Positions 42,326 through 50,986 of a stretch of 64,000 nt of DNA are shown here, piece after piece. Position numbers and translations under genes: made by a program. The notes under the pieces were generated by a model. That model saw only the letters and a list, made by a program, of their open reading frames with translations. It had not been told where the DNA came from and made no database searches. The stretch comes from SHWB01 sp050246875 (GTDB lineage Bacteria > Pseudomonadota > Alphaproteobacteria > UBA6615). Location of the stretch: positions 138,056 through 202,055 of the forward strand of contig JBFWVF010000011.1 of assembly GCA_050246875.1 (NCBI GenBank), read 5' to 3'. Numbering within the stretch: the first letter of the stretch is position 1; each line of letters opens with the position of its first letter.

Positions 42326-43167
42326 GCGACGGCGCGACCCACGCGGCGCTGGCCGGCTTGCCGCCGCTGCGCGAGGTCATCGCCCGCCACGGCCTCGGCG
42401 CGCGCAAGGCGCTCGGCCAGCACTTCCTGCTCGACCTCAACCTCACGCGCCGCGTCATGCGCGCCGCCGGGCCGCTTGCCGGGACGAGCGTGGTCGAGAT
42501 CGGCCCCGGCCCCGGCGGCCTCACGCGCGCACTGCTGGAAAGCGATGCCGCCAGCGTCGTCGCCATCGAGCGCGACGGCCGCTGCATCGCCGCGCTGGGC
42601 GAACTGGCGGCGGTGGCGGGCGGGCGTCTGCGCGTCGTCGAGGGCGATGCGCTCGACATCGACGCGGCCGCGCTGGTGCCGGCGCCGCGCCGCATCGTCG
42701 CCAACCTGCCCTACAACGTCGCGACACCGCTGCTGCTCGGCTGGCTCGCCCGCGCCGACGCCTGGGCCGGGTTCACGCTGATGTTCCAGAAGGAAGTCGC
42801 CGACCGGCTCGCCGCCCCGCCGCGCACGCCGGCGCGCGGCCGCCTGTCGATCCTCGCGCAATGGCTGTGCGTCGTCGAACGCTGCTTCGACATCTCGCCT
42901 CGCGCCTTCACACCGCCGCCCGCCGTGGTCTCGACCGTCGTCAACCTGACGCCGCGCCCGGCGCCGCTGGCGCCGGCTGACATGCGCACGCTCGAGCGCG
43001 TCACCGCCGCCGCCTTCGGCCAGCGGCGCAAGATGCTGCGCTCGTCGCTGGCCTCGCTCGGCGGCTCGGCGTTGCTGGAGAAGGCCGGCGTGCCGGAAAC
43101 GGCGCGCGCCGAGGAGCTGTCGGTCGAGCAGTTCTGCGCGCTGGCGCGGGCGCTGGCCGGTCAGTAG
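42322..43167 (+). CDS. rsmA: 16S rRNA dimethyladenosine transferase (KsgA)
   Basis: A 281-residue rRNA methyltransferase that dimethylates two adjacent adenosines near the 3' end of 16S rRNA. The start of the domain is RKALGQHFLLDLNL; SAM-binding motif I is VVEIGPGPGGLTRALL; motif IV is NLPYNVATPLL. The GTG start at 42322 overlaps the pdxA stop (GTGA). The C-terminal domain (about 195-281) is complete. The stop codon lies in a 7-base overlap with the convergent gmk. Confidence 0.96.
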   Translation: MSDGATHAALAGLPPLREVIARHGLGARKALGQHFLLDLNLTRRVMRAAGPLAGTSVVEIGPGPGGLTRALLESDAASVVAIERDGRCIAALGELAAVAGGRLRVVEGDALDIDAAALVPAPRRIVANLPYNVATPLLLGWLARADAWAGFTLMFQKEVADRLAAPPRTPARGRLSILAQWLCVVERCFDISPRAFTPPPAVVSTVVNLTPRPAPLAPADMRTLERVTAAAFGQRRKMLRSSLASLGGSALLEKAGVPETARAEELSVEQFCALARALAGQ

Positions 43168-43829
43168 CCCTGCCGCAGCCGGGTGACGAAGTTGGACAGG
43201 CCGATCTGCCTTCCCGTCCGCAGGCGTTCGGCCTGCAGGATCGCCGAGACCTGGGCGACGCTCTCGGCGAAGTCGACGTTGACGACGACATAGTCGTAGG
43301 CGTCCCAGTGGCTCATCTCGTCCGGCGCGCGGGCCATGCGGCGGGCGATGGTTTCCTCGCTGTCGCGCGCGCGGGTCTTGAGCCGCCGTTCGAGATCGGC
43401 CGTCGACGGCGGCAGGATGAAGACGCTGACGAGATCGTCGCGCGCCGCCTCGCGCAGTTGCTGCGTGCCCTGCCAGTCGATGTCGAACAGCACGTCGCGG
43501 CCCTCGTCGAGGGCGCGCATCACCGGCCCGCGCGGTGTGCCGTAGTAGTGGTCGAAGACCTTGGCGTGCTCCAGCAGCTCGCCGCGATTGACCATCAGGT
43601 CGAACTCGACGCGCTCGATGAAGCGGTAGTGCACGCCGTCGACCTCGCCCGGCCGCTTCGGCCGCGTCGTCACCGACACCGACAGGTCGAGCGCGCGCTC
43701 GCGTTCCAGCAGGGCGCGGCTGATCGATGTCTTGCCGGCGCCCGAGGGCGACGACAGCACGAACATCATGCCGCGGCGGCGGATCGACAACGGATCGTCG
43801 CTGGTCCTTCGGGATGCCGGCTCGGCCAT
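43161..43829 (-). CDS. gmk: Guanylate kinase
   Basis: A 222-residue GMP kinase. The P-loop is SSPSGAGKTSIS; the GMP-binding region is VTTRPKRPGEVDGVHYRFI and the lid segment is TRARDSEETIARRM. The N-terminus has 20 extra residues before MMFVLSSPSGAG, so the internal ATG is an alternative start, but the ATG at 43829 lies only 5 bases after the yicC stop, suggesting coupling. The yicC-gmk pair is widely conserved. The 3' end overlaps rsmA by 7 bases. Confidence 0.95.
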   Translation of the reverse strand: MAEPASRRTSDDPLSIRRRGMMFVLSSPSGAGKTSISRALLERERALDLSVSVTTRPKRPGEVDGVHYRFIERVEFDLMVNRGELLEHAKVFDHYYGTPRGPVMRALDEGRDVLFDIDWQGTQQLREAARDDLVSVFILPPSTADLERRLKTRARDSEETIARRMARAPDEMSHWDAYDYVVVNVDFAESVAQVSAILQAERLRTGRQIGLSNFVTRLRQGY

Positions 43830-43834
43830 GCGCG

Positions 43835-44722
43835 TCACTCGATGTTCTGGATCTGCTCGCGGAACTGCTCGACCGCCGCCTTGAGGTCGAGCCCGGCGCG
43901 CGTCAGCGCCATGCCGGTGGCCTTCGAGCACACCGTGTTGGCCTCGCGGGTGAATTCCTGGCACAGGAAGTCGAGGCGGCGGCCCACCGCCACGCCCTCG
44001 GCGAGAAGCGCGCGCGCCTGCTCGAGATGCGCGCCGAGGCGGTCGAGTTCCTCGCGCACGTCGGTGCGTGTGACGAGGATCGCCAGCTCGCCGGCCAGCC
44101 GGTCCTCCGGCAGCGGCGGATCGGCGGCGATCAGTTCGGCGAGCTGCGCCGCGAGACGCGCCCGCAGCGCCTCGGGCTGCGCCTCGGCGCTGGCGGCGGC
44201 CTCGTCGACCAGCACGGCGATGCGGTCGAGCAGGCCGCCGAGCACGGCGGCAAGCCGCGCGCCTTCCTCGGCACGCGCCGCGACGAGCGCGTCGAGGGCA
44301 CCGGCGAGCGTCGCTTCCATCGCCGTCGTGCGCGCCGCCAGCGCGGCCTCGTCCTCGACCTCGTCGGCGGCCTCGACGACGCCGCGCACGGCCAGCAGGC
44401 CCTCCAGGGCCGGCGGCCCGGCGGCGACGCGGCCGGCGAGCGAGGCGTGCAGCGCCAGCAGCTCGTCGAGCAGGGCGCGGTTGATGCGCAGGTTGGCGAC
44501 AGGGGCGACGCGGTCGACCGACAGCGTCGCCTGCACGTTGCCGCGCACCAGCCGCTTGCCGATCGCGGCGCGCGCAACGGCCTCGAGACGGTCGTAGCCG
44601 GCGGGCACGCGCACGCGCGCTTCGAGGGCGCGCCCGTTGACGCTCTTCAGCTCCCAGGCCCAGGCGGTGCGCTCGTCGTGCCCCCCCGCGCGAGCGAAGC
44701 CGGTCATGGAAGAAAGCGCCAC
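43835..44722 (-). CDS. yicC: YicC family endoribonuclease
   Basis: A 295-residue YicC protein. Family features are the N-terminal SSMTGFARA, WELKSVNGRALEARVR, and the C-terminal DFLCQEFTREANTVCSKA. E. coli YicC has been described as an RNA endonuclease acting on small RNAs. GTG start at 44722, preceded by GAGGGG, fits the common alphaproteobacterial N-terminus; ATG at 44707 is the alternative. Followed immediately by gmk. Between mltG and yicC, an SDR gene is inserted on the other strand. Confidence 0.93.
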   Translation of the reverse strand: MALSSMTGFARAGGHDERTAWAWELKSVNGRALEARVRVPAGYDRLEAVARAAIGKRLVRGNVQATLSVDRVAPVANLRINRALLDELLALHASLAGRVAAGPPALEGLLAVRGVVEAADEVEDEAALAARTTAMEATLAGALDALVAARAEEGARLAAVLGGLLDRIAVLVDEAAASAEAQPEALRARLAAQLAELIAADPPLPEDRLAGELAILVTRTDVREELDRLGAHLEQARALLAEGVAVGRRLDFLCQEFTREANTVCSKATGMALTRAGLDLKAAVEQFREQIQNIE

Positions 44723-44810
44723 CGGCCCCTCGCCCCTCGCCCGAATTCCCGCCCGGCCTTATAGCTTGCGGCCGGCGCCGCCAACAAGGCGAGCGGCCGG
44801 AGGAGCGACC

Positions 44811-45617
44811 ATGCGCGATCCCCGTTCGATCCTCGTCACCGGCGCCTCGGCGGGCATCGGCGCCACCCTCGCGCGGGCCTATGCCGCGCCGGGCCGCACG
44901 CTGTTTCTCGGCGGCCGCGACGCGGCGCGGCTGGGCGATGTCGCCGATGCCTGCCGCGCGCGCGGCGCCGCCGTGCATACCGCCGCCCTCGACGTGCGCG
45001 ACGCCGCCGCGATGGCCGGCTGGATCGCCGCGGCCGATGCGATCGCCCCGCTCGACCTCGTCGTCGCCAACGCCGGCGTGTCGGCCGGAACCGGCAGCGG
45101 CGGAGAACCCGCCGGCCAGGCCCGCGAGATCTTCGCGGTCAATCTCGACGGCGCCGTCAACACGGTGCTGCCGGCGCTCGCGGCGATGCTGGCGCGCCCA
45201 CGCCCTGCCGGCGGCGGCCCGCGCGGCCAGATCGCGCTGGTGGCGAGCCTCGCCGGCTTTCGCGGCTTCGCCGGCGCGCCCGCCTACTGCGCCAGCAAGG
45301 CGGCACTGCGAAGCTGGGGCGAGGGCCTGCGCGCGCTGCACCGCGGCGACGGCATCGAGGTCGCGGTCGTCTGCCCCGGCTTCGTCCGCACGGCGATGAC
45401 GCGGGGCAACGACTTTCCCATGCCGTTCCTGATGGACGCCGGGCGCGCCGCCGGCCTCATCCGGCGCGGCCTCGCCGCCGGCCGCGGCCGCGTCGCCTTT
45501 CCGTGGCCACTCTACTGGGGCGTCCTGCTGCTCGCCGGCCTGCCCGACTGGCTCGCCGGCCGCATCGCCGCCGGCGCGCCGCGCAAGCCGGCGCGGCGCG
45601 GCGGCGGGGCCGCCTAG
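44811..45617 (+). CDS. Short-chain dehydrogenase/reductase
   Basis: A 268-residue classical SDR. The nucleotide-binding motif is TGASAGIGATLA (TGxxxGIG), NAG appears in VVANAGVS, and the catalytic Tyr-Lys pair is in APAYCASKAALRSWG. The substrate is unknown; the C-terminal hydrophobic stretch (WPLYWGVLLLAGLPDWLAG) suggests membrane association, seen in some SDRs acting on lipids. AGGAG precedes the ATG. It sits alone on the plus strand, between yicC and mltG, in a cluster that is otherwise leftward, and shares a CTAG stop overlap with mltG. Confidence 0.88.
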   Translation: MRDPRSILVTGASAGIGATLARAYAAPGRTLFLGGRDAARLGDVADACRARGAAVHTAALDVRDAAAMAGWIAAADAIAPLDLVVANAGVSAGTGSGGEPAGQAREIFAVNLDGAVNTVLPALAAMLARPRPAGGGPRGQIALVASLAGFRGFAGAPAYCASKAALRSWGEGLRALHRGDGIEVAVVCPGFVRTAMTRGNDFPMPFLMDAGRAAGLIRRGLAAGRGRVAFPWPLYWGVLLLAGLPDWLAGRIAAGAPRKPARRGGGAA

Positions 45618-46669
45618 CGCGCGCCGTCGTCCTCCGCATCCTGCTTGCGCTGCCAGCGGCGATATTTCGCGACGTTGCGGTTGTGCTCGGCCAGCGTTTC
45701 GGCGAAGGCATGGCCGCCCGTGCCGTCGGCGACGAAGTAGAGATCGTTCGTCGTCGCCGGATCGAGCACGGCGGCGATCGCGGCGCGGCCGGGGTTGGCG
45801 ATGGGGCCGGGCGGCAGGCCGTCGCTGGCATAGGTGTTCCACGGGCTCGCCACCGCGAGGTCGGCGCGCGTCAGCGGCCGGTCGAGCGGCGTGCCGTCGC
45901 GCTCCAGCGCGTAAACCACGGTAGGGTCCGACTGCAGGCGCATGCCCTTGCGCAGGCGGTTGAGAAAGACGGCGGCGACGCGCGGCCGTTCCGCGGCCAG
46001 CGCCGTCTCCTTCTCGACGATCGAGGCAAGCACGAGGGCCTCCCCGGCGCTCGCCAGCGGCAGGCCGGGCGCCCGCGACGACCACGCCGCCGCCAGCGCC
46101 TCGTCCATCGCGTGCGTCATGCGCGCCACGAGGTCGGCCCGGCGGTCGCCGCGGCTGAAATGCCAGGTCTCCGGCAGCAGGCGCCCCTCGCCCGGCGCGT
46201 CGACCGGCAATTCGCCGTCGAGGGCCGGTGCGGCGCGAACGAGCGCCAGCACCTCGGCGGTGCGTAACCCCTCGGGTATCGTCAGGCGATGGACGACGGT
46301 GCGGCCGCTGCGCAGCAGGGCGGCGACCGCCGCCGGGCTCGCCGCCGCCGGCACCTCGTACTCGCCGGCACGCAGCGGCCCGGCCTCGCGCGTCAGCCGC
46401 ACGCCGAGCGCGAACAGCCGGCCCTCGGACAGGACGCCGGCGGCCTCGAGACGCTCGCCGATGGCGGTGACGCCCGCGCCCTGGGGGACGACGATGGTCC
46501 GGGTCGACGCCAGCGGCCCCGCGCCCTGCCACCAGGCGTGCCCCCACCACGCCGCGGCGACGACCGCGAGCACCAGCGCGACGAGGATGGCGAGCAGCAG
46601 GCCGGCGAGGCGGCGCAGCACGCTCCGGCGCGCGGGCCGGGGCGCGGGCGCTGTCGGGGTGTCGGTCAC
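45614..46669 (-). CDS. mltG: Endolytic murein transglycosylase MltG
   Basis: A 351-residue inner-membrane lytic transglycosylase that cuts nascent glycan strands. One membrane helix (about 20-45) is followed by a LysM-like region (IVVPQGAGVTAIGERLEAAGVLS) and the YceG catalytic domain. The catalytic glutamate is in LASIVEKETA; RKGMRLQSDPTVVYAL and WNTYASDGLPPGPIANPG are further signatures. GTG start at 46669 has a weak ribosome-binding site 27 bases after the fabF stop. The fabF-mltG order is conserved in proteobacteria. Confidence 0.92.
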   Translation of the reverse strand: MTDTPTAPAPRPARRSVLRRLAGLLLAILVALVLAVVAAAWWGHAWWQGAGPLASTRTIVVPQGAGVTAIGERLEAAGVLSEGRLFALGVRLTREAGPLRAGEYEVPAAASPAAVAALLRSGRTVVHRLTIPEGLRTAEVLALVRAAPALDGELPVDAPGEGRLLPETWHFSRGDRRADLVARMTHAMDEALAAAWSSRAPGLPLASAGEALVLASIVEKETALAAERPRVAAVFLNRLRKGMRLQSDPTVVYALERDGTPLDRPLTRADLAVASPWNTYASDGLPPGPIANPGRAAIAAVLDPATTNDLYFVADGTGGHAFAETLAEHNRNVAKYRRWQRKQDAEDDGAR

Positions 46670-46695
46670 GGCGGGCGCGCCCGGGGCCGGGCGCG

Positions 46696-47955
46696 TCAGA
46701 CGGCGGCGAAGACCAGCGAGGCGTTGGTGCCACCGAAGCCGAACGAGTTCGACAGGGCGGCCCGTACCTTGCGCTCGCGCGCCGTGTGCGGCACGAGGTC
46801 GATGTCGCAGCTTTCCTCGGGATCGTCGAGGTTGAGCGTCGGCGGCACGACGCCGTGCTTCACGGCGAGGATCGAGTAGATCGCCTCGACGCTGCCGGCG
46901 GCGCCGAGCAGGTGGCCGATGGCCGACTTGGTCGACGACATCGACAGCTTGTAGGCGGCGTCGCCGAACAGCCGCTTCACCGCGCCGAGTTCGATCTCGT
47001 CGCCGAGCGGCGTCGAGGTGCCGTGCGCGTTGATGTAGTCGATGTCCTCGGGGTTCAGCTTCGCCCGCTTCAGCGCCGCGCGCATCGAGCGGAAGCCGCC
47101 GTTGCCGTCTTCCGGCGGCGCGGTGATGTGGTGCGCGTCGCCCGACATGCCGTAGCCGACGATCTCGGCGTAGATGGTCGCACCGCGCTTCTTCGCGTGC
47201 TCGTACTCCTCGAGCACGACGATGCCCGAGCCCTCGCCCATGACGAAGCCGTCGCGGCCCTTGTCCCACGGCCGCGACGCCTTCTCCGGCGTGTCGTTGT
47301 ACTTGGTCGACAGCGCGCGGCAGGCGGCGAAGCCGGCAAGGCCGATGCGGCAGATGGCGGCCTCGGCGCCGCCGGCCACCATGACGTCGGCGTCGTCGAG
47401 CATGATCAGCCGGGCGGCATCGCCGATGGCGTGCGCGCCGGTCGAGCAGGCCGTCACCACGGCGTGGTTGGGGCCCTTGAAGCCATGCTTGATCGAGACA
47501 TGGCCCGAGGCGAGGTTGATCAGCGCCGACGGGATGAAGAACGGCCCGATGCGCCGCGGCCCCTTCTCGTTGAGCAGCGAGGAGCCGTCGTAGATCGTCT
47601 GCAGGCCGCCGATGCCGGAGCCGATCAGCACGCCGGTACGCTCGGCGTCCTCCTCGGCCTCGGGCTTCCAGCCCGCATCGGCTATGGCGTAGTCCGCCGC
47701 CGCGATCGCGTAGGTGATGAACGGATCGAGCCGCCGCTGTTCCTTCGGCTCGATGTGCTCGTCGGGATTGAAGTGCCCGGCCGACGTCTCGCCGCGCGGC
47801 ACCTGGCCGGCGATCTTCGCCGGCAGGTCCGACACGTCGAACGACTGGATCGCGCGGATGCCCGACTCACCGGCCGTCAGGCGGCGCCAGTTGTGCTCGA
47901 CGCCCACCCCGAGCGGCGTGACAAGGCCGAGGCCCGTGACGACTACGCGCCGCAT
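46696..47955 (-). CDS. fabF: 3-oxoacyl-ACP synthase II
   Basis: A 419-residue beta-ketoacyl-ACP synthase II that elongates acyl-ACP with malonyl-ACP. The nucleophilic cysteine is in VTACSTGAHAIGDA; the two catalytic histidines are in NAHGTSTPLGD and IGHLLGAAG. GFGGTNASLVF ends the thiolase fold. The ATG at 47955 has GGGGTG as ribosome-binding site. acpP lies 60 bases upstream with a hairpin between them. Confidence 0.97.
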   Translation of the reverse strand: MRRVVVTGLGLVTPLGVGVEHNWRRLTAGESGIRAIQSFDVSDLPAKIAGQVPRGETSAGHFNPDEHIEPKEQRRLDPFITYAIAAADYAIADAGWKPEAEEDAERTGVLIGSGIGGLQTIYDGSSLLNEKGPRRIGPFFIPSALINLASGHVSIKHGFKGPNHAVVTACSTGAHAIGDAARLIMLDDADVMVAGGAEAAICRIGLAGFAACRALSTKYNDTPEKASRPWDKGRDGFVMGEGSGIVVLEEYEHAKKRGATIYAEIVGYGMSGDAHHITAPPEDGNGGFRSMRAALKRAKLNPEDIDYINAHGTSTPLGDEIELGAVKRLFGDAAYKLSMSSTKSAIGHLLGAAGSVEAIYSILAVKHGVVPPTLNLDDPEESCDIDLVPHTARERKVRAALSNSFGFGGTNASLVFAAV

Positions 47956-47997
47956 CGCATCACCCCGTTGCTCGCCCATCCCGACGGTCACCCGCCG

Positions 47998-48014
47998 CGT
48001 CCCGGTACGGGACG
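47998..48014 (-). promoter_or_regulatory. Hairpin between acpP and fabF
   Basis: CGTCCCG-GTA-CGGGACG: perfect 7-bp stem, 3-base loop, starting one base beyond the acpP stop codon. No T-run follows, so complete termination is unlikely. It may protect the 3' end of acpP mRNA or partly terminate, allowing much more acyl carrier protein than FabF to be made from one operon. Confidence 0.5.
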
Positions 48015-48015
48015 A

Positions 48016-48249
48016 TCAGGTGTGCTCCTCGAGGAACTTGATGGCGTCGCCGACCTTGACGATCTTCTCGGCGGCATCGTCGGGAATCTCGCAGCCGAAT
48101 TCTTCCTCGAAGGCCATCACCAGCTCGACGGTGTCGAGGCTGTCGGCGCCGAGATCCTCGATGAAGCTCGCGTCCGGCACGACCTTCGACTCTTCGACGC
48201 CGAGATGCTCGACGACGATCTTCTGCACACGCTGCGCGATGTCGCTCAT
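48016..48249 (-). CDS. acpP: Acyl carrier protein
   Basis: A 77-residue acidic acyl carrier protein. The phosphopantetheine attachment serine is S37 in LGADSLDTVELVM. Length and charge are standard. The ATG at 48249 begins the canonical MSDIAQRVQKIV; a longer frame upstream adds no homology. It lies between fabG (256 bases upstream) and fabF in the conserved fatty-acid cluster. Confidence 0.98.
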   Translation of the reverse strand: MSDIAQRVQKIVVEHLGVEESKVVPDASFIEDLGADSLDTVELVMAFEEEFGCEIPDDAAEKIVKVGDAIKFLEEHT

Positions 48250-48505
48250 GTTTCTGCTCGTCCCCACGTGATCCCGCCCGCCCGGCTGCCGTGTCTCCGG
48301 CTCACCGGGGCACCGGGAATGGTGCCTGCATTTCGGCGTCGGGTGAAGTCTGCTCCCTCATGCCCTTCGCCGGCGGCGATACCGCGCCCCGGCGGGCGCC
48401 CAGCCCCGGGCGCGATCCGCACGGAAACAAACGCGGCGCCACTTATACGCCTTGCCCAGCCGCGTCAACCCGCTTGCCCCCCGCCGTTCGGCCGGCGGGA
48501 CGGCC

Positions 48506-49243
48506 TCAGACCATGGCCATGCCGCCGTTGATGTGAAGCGTGTGGCCGGTGACGTAACCGGCCTCCTCGCTGGCGAGATAGACGGCCGAAGCCGCGATGT
48601 CGGCCGGCGTGCCGAGACGGCCCGCCGGAATGCGCCCCAGCAACGCGGCGCGTTGCGCTTCCGGCAGGGCCGCCGTCATCGGCGTGTCGATGAAGCCCGG
48701 CGCGATGCAGTTGACGGTGACGCCGCGGCCGGCGACCTCGTGCGCCAGCGCCTTGGTCAGCCCGACGAGGCCGGCCTTGGCGGCGGCGTAGTTGGCCTGG
48801 CCGGGATTGCCCGTCTGGCCGACCACCGAGCCGATGTTGACGATGCGCCCCCAGCGCGCGCGCACCATGCCGCGCAGCGCCGCCCGGCAGAGGCGGAAGG
48901 CGCCGGTCAGGTCGACGGCGAGGACGGTGTCCCACTCCTCGTCCTTCATCCTGAGCGCGATGTTGTCGCGCGTCAGGCCGGCATTGTTGACGAGGATGTC
49001 GAGGCCGCCGAGCGCGGCCGTGGCCTCGGTCGCCAGCTTGTCGGCGGCGGCGGGGTCGGCGAGGTCGGCCGGCACCACCCGCGCCTTGGCGCCGAGATTC
49101 GCCGCCACGGCCTCCAGCCGGTCGACGCGCGTGCCCGACAGCGCGACCTCGGCGCCGGCCGCCGCCAGCGCTCCCGCGATGGCCGCACCGATACCGCCGC
49201 TCGCGCCCGTCACAAGGGCACGTCTGCCTGCCAGCGAGAACAC
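48506..49243 (-). CDS. fabG: 3-oxoacyl-ACP reductase
   Basis: A 245-residue NADPH-dependent SDR, the ketoreductase of fatty-acid synthesis. TGASGGIGAAIA binds cofactor, NNAG is present, and the catalytic Ser-Tyr-Lys are in NIGSVVGQTGNPGQANYAAAKAG. GYVTGHTLHINGGM closes the domain. GTG start at 49243. It follows fabD by 39 bases. Confidence 0.96.
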   Translation of the reverse strand: MFSLAGRRALVTGASGGIGAAIAGALAAAGAEVALSGTRVDRLEAVAANLGAKARVVPADLADPAAADKLATEATAALGGLDILVNNAGLTRDNIALRMKDEEWDTVLAVDLTGAFRLCRAALRGMVRARWGRIVNIGSVVGQTGNPGQANYAAAKAGLVGLTKALAHEVAGRGVTVNCIAPGFIDTPMTAALPEAQRAALLGRIPAGRLGTPADIAASAVYLASEEAGYVTGHTLHINGGMAMV

Positions 49244-49282
49244 TGTCCGTCGTCTCCGCCCGTCTTCCCCTTGCGGGGCACC

Positions 49283-50227
49283 TTACAGCGATTCGAGAAA
49301 TGCCTCGACATCGGCGGGCGTGCCCACCGAGCGGCCGCTCATCTCGCGATCGATCCGTCGCACCAGGCCGGCCAAGACCTTGCCGGCGCCGAGTTCGACA
49401 AGCTCCTCGACCCCCCGCTCCTTCATCGCCAGCACCGATTCGCGCCAACGCACACGCGCCGTCACCTGCTCGACCAGCAGGCGGCGGATCTCGGCCGGGT
49501 CGTCCACCGGCACCGCCGTGACGTTGGCGATCAGCGCCGGGCGCGGCGGCCGGACGTCGGTCTTTTCCAGCGCCTCGGCCATCTCGTCGGCCGCCGGGCG
49601 CATGCGCGCGCAATGGAAGGGGGCGCTGACCGGCAGGATGATGCTGCGCCGGCCGCCCTTCTCCTTGGCCAGCTCGACGGCGCGCTCGACGGCGTCCCTG
49701 TCGCCGCTGACCACCACCTGGCCCTCGCTGTTGTCGTTGGCGACGTCGCAGACGCCGCCGTCCCCGGCGGCCGCCGCCGCGACGGCCTCGGCATCGGCGA
49801 CGGACAGGCCGAGCAGCGCCGCCATCGCCCCCTCGCCCACCGGCACGGCGCGCTGCATGGCACGGCCGCGGCGCTTGAGCAGGCGGGCGGTGTCGGCCAC
49901 GGCCAGCGCGCCGGCGGCGGCGAGCGCCGAATATTCGCCGAGACTGTGGCCGGCGACGAAGGCCGCGCCCTCGCCCACCGTCACCTTGCCCTCGACCGCC
50001 AGCACGCGGGCGACGGCCAGACTCATGGCCATCAGCGCCGGCTGGGCGTTCTCGGTCAGGACCAGGTCGGATTCCGGCCCCTCGACCATCAGCCTGAACA
50101 GCTTCTGGGAGAGGGCGTCGTCGACCTCCTCGAAGACCTCGCGGGCGGCGGGAAAGGCCTCGGCCAGCTCGCGGCCCATGCCGACCTGCTGGCTGCCCTG
50201 GCCGGGAAACACGAAGGCACGGATCAT
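49283..50227 (-). CDS. fabD: Malonyl-CoA:ACP transacylase
   Basis: A 314-residue FabD that loads malonate on the acyl carrier protein. The oxyanion segment is FPGQGSQ, the nucleophile is S95 in GHSLGEYSA, and the histidine in SAPFHCARM completes the dyad. It is the first gene of the leftward fabD-fabG-acpP-fabF-mltG group and is divergent from rpsF across 283 bases. Confidence 0.97.
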   Translation of the reverse strand: MIRAFVFPGQGSQQVGMGRELAEAFPAAREVFEEVDDALSQKLFRLMVEGPESDLVLTENAQPALMAMSLAVARVLAVEGKVTVGEGAAFVAGHSLGEYSALAAAGALAVADTARLLKRRGRAMQRAVPVGEGAMAALLGLSVADAEAVAAAAAGDGGVCDVANDNSEGQVVVSGDRDAVERAVELAKEKGGRRSIILPVSAPFHCARMRPAADEMAEALEKTDVRPPRPALIANVTAVPVDDPAEIRRLLVEQVTARVRWRESVLAMKERGVEELVELGAGKVLAGLVRRIDREMSGRSVGTPADVEAFLESL

Positions 50228-50324
50228 CGTCTTGCGGCGCTCCCCCCGTCGCGGCCGCCCCGGCGGCCCCGTGGAGGGGCATTCCTAGCCCCTCGCCGCG
50301 CGGCCCGGCAACAGGCCGCGGCCC

Positions 50325-50353
50325 TTGCGCCAACCCGGGCGTTGTGCCATATG
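50325..50353 (+). promoter_or_regulatory. Possible promoter for rpsF-rpsR
   Basis: TTGCGC (50325-50330), 17-base spacer, CATATG (50348-50353), in the 283-base gap between fabD and rpsF. The match is moderate. It would leave a leader of about 150 bases before rpsF, long enough for the autoregulatory S6:S18-binding leader known in other bacteria, though no such structure was recognised here. Confidence 0.4.
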
Positions 50354-50510
50354 GCCGCCTCTTCTGGGCCGGCGCGCGAGCGTTGCGGCCCGCTCCTTGC
50401 CGGTCGGTCTCCCCGCGTCATGTGGGCCCGCCCGGTTCCAGACCGTGCGGCCGCGGCTCCAGAGGGAGGCGATCGGCGGCGGTCGTCAACCCGTGGGGAG
50501 CAGAACGGCC

Positions 50511-50984
50511 ATGCCGCTCTACGAACACGTCCTTATTGCCCGCCAGGATGCGACCAACGCGCAGGTCGATGCCGTTGTCGACGCCATGGCGGAGCTGCTG
50601 CAGGCCCAGGGCGGCACCATCAAGCGCCGCGAATACTGGGGCCTGCGGACCCTGACCTACCGCATCCGCAAGAACCGCAAGGGCCACTACGTCCTGCTCG
50701 ACCTCGACGCCTCGCCGGCGGCGGTGGCCGAGCTGGAGCGCAACGAGCGCTACCACGAGGACGTGCTGCGCTACCTGACGCTGCGGGTCGACGCGCACGA
50801 GGAAGGCCCCTCGATCCAGATGCAGGGCCGCCGCGACCGCGACGGCAAGCGTGGCGATCGCGATTTCCGCGACCGCGACCGGGGCGGCTTCCGCGACCGC
50901 GGCGACCGTGACTGGCGCGACCGCCGCGAGGGGCGCGACGATGACAGCGCGCCGGCCGCGCTGGCGACCGGCGGGGAGGAATAG
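50511..50984 (+). CDS. rpsF: 30S ribosomal protein S6 with Arg/Asp-rich tail
   Basis: A 157-residue S6. Residues 1-100 are the normal ferredoxin-like S6 (MPLYEHVLIARQD...RRREYWGLRTLTYRIRKNRKGHY...LRYLTLRV). The remaining 55 residues are a low-complexity tail of RD/RG repeats (for example DRDFRDRDRGGFRDRGDRDW). Acidic or charged S6 tails are common, but this one is long. S6 binds with S18 to the central domain of 16S rRNA. GGGGAG precedes the ATG. rpsR starts 2 bases after its stop. Confidence 0.95.
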   Translation: MPLYEHVLIARQDATNAQVDAVVDAMAELLQAQGGTIKRREYWGLRTLTYRIRKNRKGHYVLLDLDASPAAVAELERNERYHEDVLRYLTLRVDAHEEGPSIQMQGRRDRDGKRGDRDFRDRDRGGFRDRGDRDWRDRREGRDDDSAPAALATGGEE

Positions 50985-50986
50985 TC

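Noticed and set aside
43161..46733. A single very long minus-strand frame spanning gmk to mltG
   Set aside because: Only its last 222 codons are gmk. The rest is off-frame translation over yicC, the SDR and mltG, all of which have clear motifs in other frames.
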